The notes under the pieces are model-generated. The model was not told where the DNA came from. It saw nothing but the letters and a program-made list of their open reading frames with translations, and searched no databases. A stretch of DNA of 36,072 bases from NCBI GenBank assembly GCA_003647645.1, contig QMNG01000006.1, forward strand, positions 1 through 36,072. Direction: 5' to 3'. The position numbers were made by a program, and so were the translations under genes. Origin of the DNA: a candidate division Kazan bacterium (GTDB lineage Bacteria > Patescibacteriota > Kazan-3B-28). Below, piece after piece: positions 35,330 through 36,072 of this stretch (its first letter is position 1; each line of letters begins with the position of its first letter).

Positions 35330-35421
35330 TGGCGGAGAGGGTGGGATTCGAACCCACGATACCGGAAATCCGGTATAACGCTTTTCGAGAGCGCCCCTTT
35401 CAACCACTCAGGCACCTCTCC
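35330..35421 (-). tRNA. tRNA-Ser (anticodon CGA)
   Basis: GGAGAGGTGCCTGAGTGGTTGAAAGGGGCGCTCTCGAAAAGCG... with long variable arm and encoded CCA. Confidence 0.92.
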
Positions 35422-35860
35422 GTAATTTTTTAAAAAATTTCTGTAGCAACCCCTTGGTTTTATCTTTATCTTTTACCTTTTCTATTTCTAATTTCGGAAA
35501 AAGTTTTTTTAATTGTTTTTTAGTGAGCTTACTTGCAACCGAACCGAATAGGGGGTCATCCAAGAAATAGATTATTTTTTTGATTCTGGCGTTGGCTACA
35601 GCTCCCAGGCACATTAGACACGGTTCCAAATTAACTATCAGTGTACAGTTGTCCAATCGCCAATCACCAACTTTCCTAAACGCCTGTCTCAATGCCCTAA
35701 TCTCAGCGTGTTCTGTTGAATCCCTTCTGCCGTGAGACAAATTGTACCCTCGACCGATGATGTTACCTTGGCCATTGATAACGATAGCTCCGATCGGAAC
35801 TTCTTTTTTATCAAAGGCCTTTTGAGCCAGTTTAGCGATTTCGTTGATATATTTTTCCAT
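35408..35860 (-). CDS. tadA: tRNA adenosine(34) deaminase
   Basis: HAEIRALRQAF, NLEPCLMCLGAVANARIKKIIYFLDDPLFGS zinc-deaminase motifs. Confidence 0.9.
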   Translation of the reverse strand: MEKYINEIAKLAQKAFDKKEVPIGAIVINGQGNIIGRGYNLSHGRRDSTEHAEIRALRQAFRKVGDWRLDNCTLIVNLEPCLMCLGAVANARIKKIIYFLDDPLFGSVASKLTKKQLKKLFPKLEIEKVKDKDKTKGLLQKFFKKLRRGA

Positions 35861-36072
35861 ACGAGTTTTTAAAATAATCTTTCAACATAGATTTAATTGT
35901 TGTTTTACCTTTTGCTGTTTTAAGATACATTTCTCTTCTTTCCCCATCTCTTTTTGACTGATATGCCTCATAAAATATTAATTTTAATGGCTGTCTATTT
36001 TGGGTTGATGGTGATTTGCCGGAATTGTGTTCGTAAAATCTGCGCTTTAGATTCGATGTTGAACCCACATAC
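35832..36072 (-). CDS. GIY-YIG domain protein, N-terminus truncated by window edge
   Basis: YVGSTSNLKRRFYEHNSGKSPSTQNRQPLKLIFYEAYQSKRDGERREMYLKTAKGK; frame continues off right edge. Confidence 0.85.
   Translation of the reverse strand, partial: YVGSTSNLKRRFYEHNSGKSPSTQNRQPLKLIFYEAYQSKRDGERREMYLKTAKGKTTIKSMLKDYFKNSYGKIYQRNR

Noticed and set aside
35128-35415. ORFs 35128..35415 (-) and 35178..35378 (+) with GFESHPLR and GGIRTHDTGNPV
   Set aside because: Translations of tRNA-Gly and tRNA-Ser; typical spurious tRNA-derived peptides
1-36072. Alternative genetic code (UGA recoding as in Gracilibacteria/Absconditabacteria)
   Set aside because: TGA is used as the terminal stop at expected positions, for example smpB and the 125-aa protein, and no conserved gene reads through TGA
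1-36072. CRISPR arrays, transposases, integrases or phage modules
   Set aside because: None recognised; the repeats seen are palindromic elements, microrepeats and protein-coding repeats, without spacer-repeat architecture

Overview
The window looks like a small-genome bacterium, probably Patescibacteria/CPR-like; that placement is inferred from gene content and style and was not tested. Housekeeping genes: rpmE, prfA-prmC, gmk, an rluD-type pseudouridine synthase, lspA, a DksA/TraR-like gene, a TrkA-N K+ channel, rmuC, lgt, smpB, ssrA (tmRNA), an RNase HI-like gene, an M50 protease, rpmB, tadA and four tRNAs. Much of the rest encodes cell-surface proteins. At 0-5.6 kb a minus-strand run of five membrane-anchored secreted proteins carries dockerin-like and thrombospondin-type-3 Ca-binding modules; the first runs off the left edge and is missing from the ORF track. 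Two very large secreted proteins follow (1641 aa and 2261 aa), each with a downstream membrane-anchored partner. Observations most worth a second look: (1) ~62-bp double-palindrome elements inserted in-frame twice in one membrane-protein gene, with related copies elsewhere; (2) short 7-8 nt tandem arrays abutting the start codons of several genes, with near-homologous arrays before prfA and gmk; (3) a [T/A]PWxQGPSD(Q) peptide shared by two unrelated small membrane proteins; (4) an unannotated ~145-nt structured RNA near 33.84-33.98 kb; (5) three dispersed hairpins with identical AACGGCTCA arms; (6) internal duplications at both ends of the 2261-aa protein. No CRISPR array or transposase was seen. 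All statements come from reading the sequence; no searches or folding programs were run.
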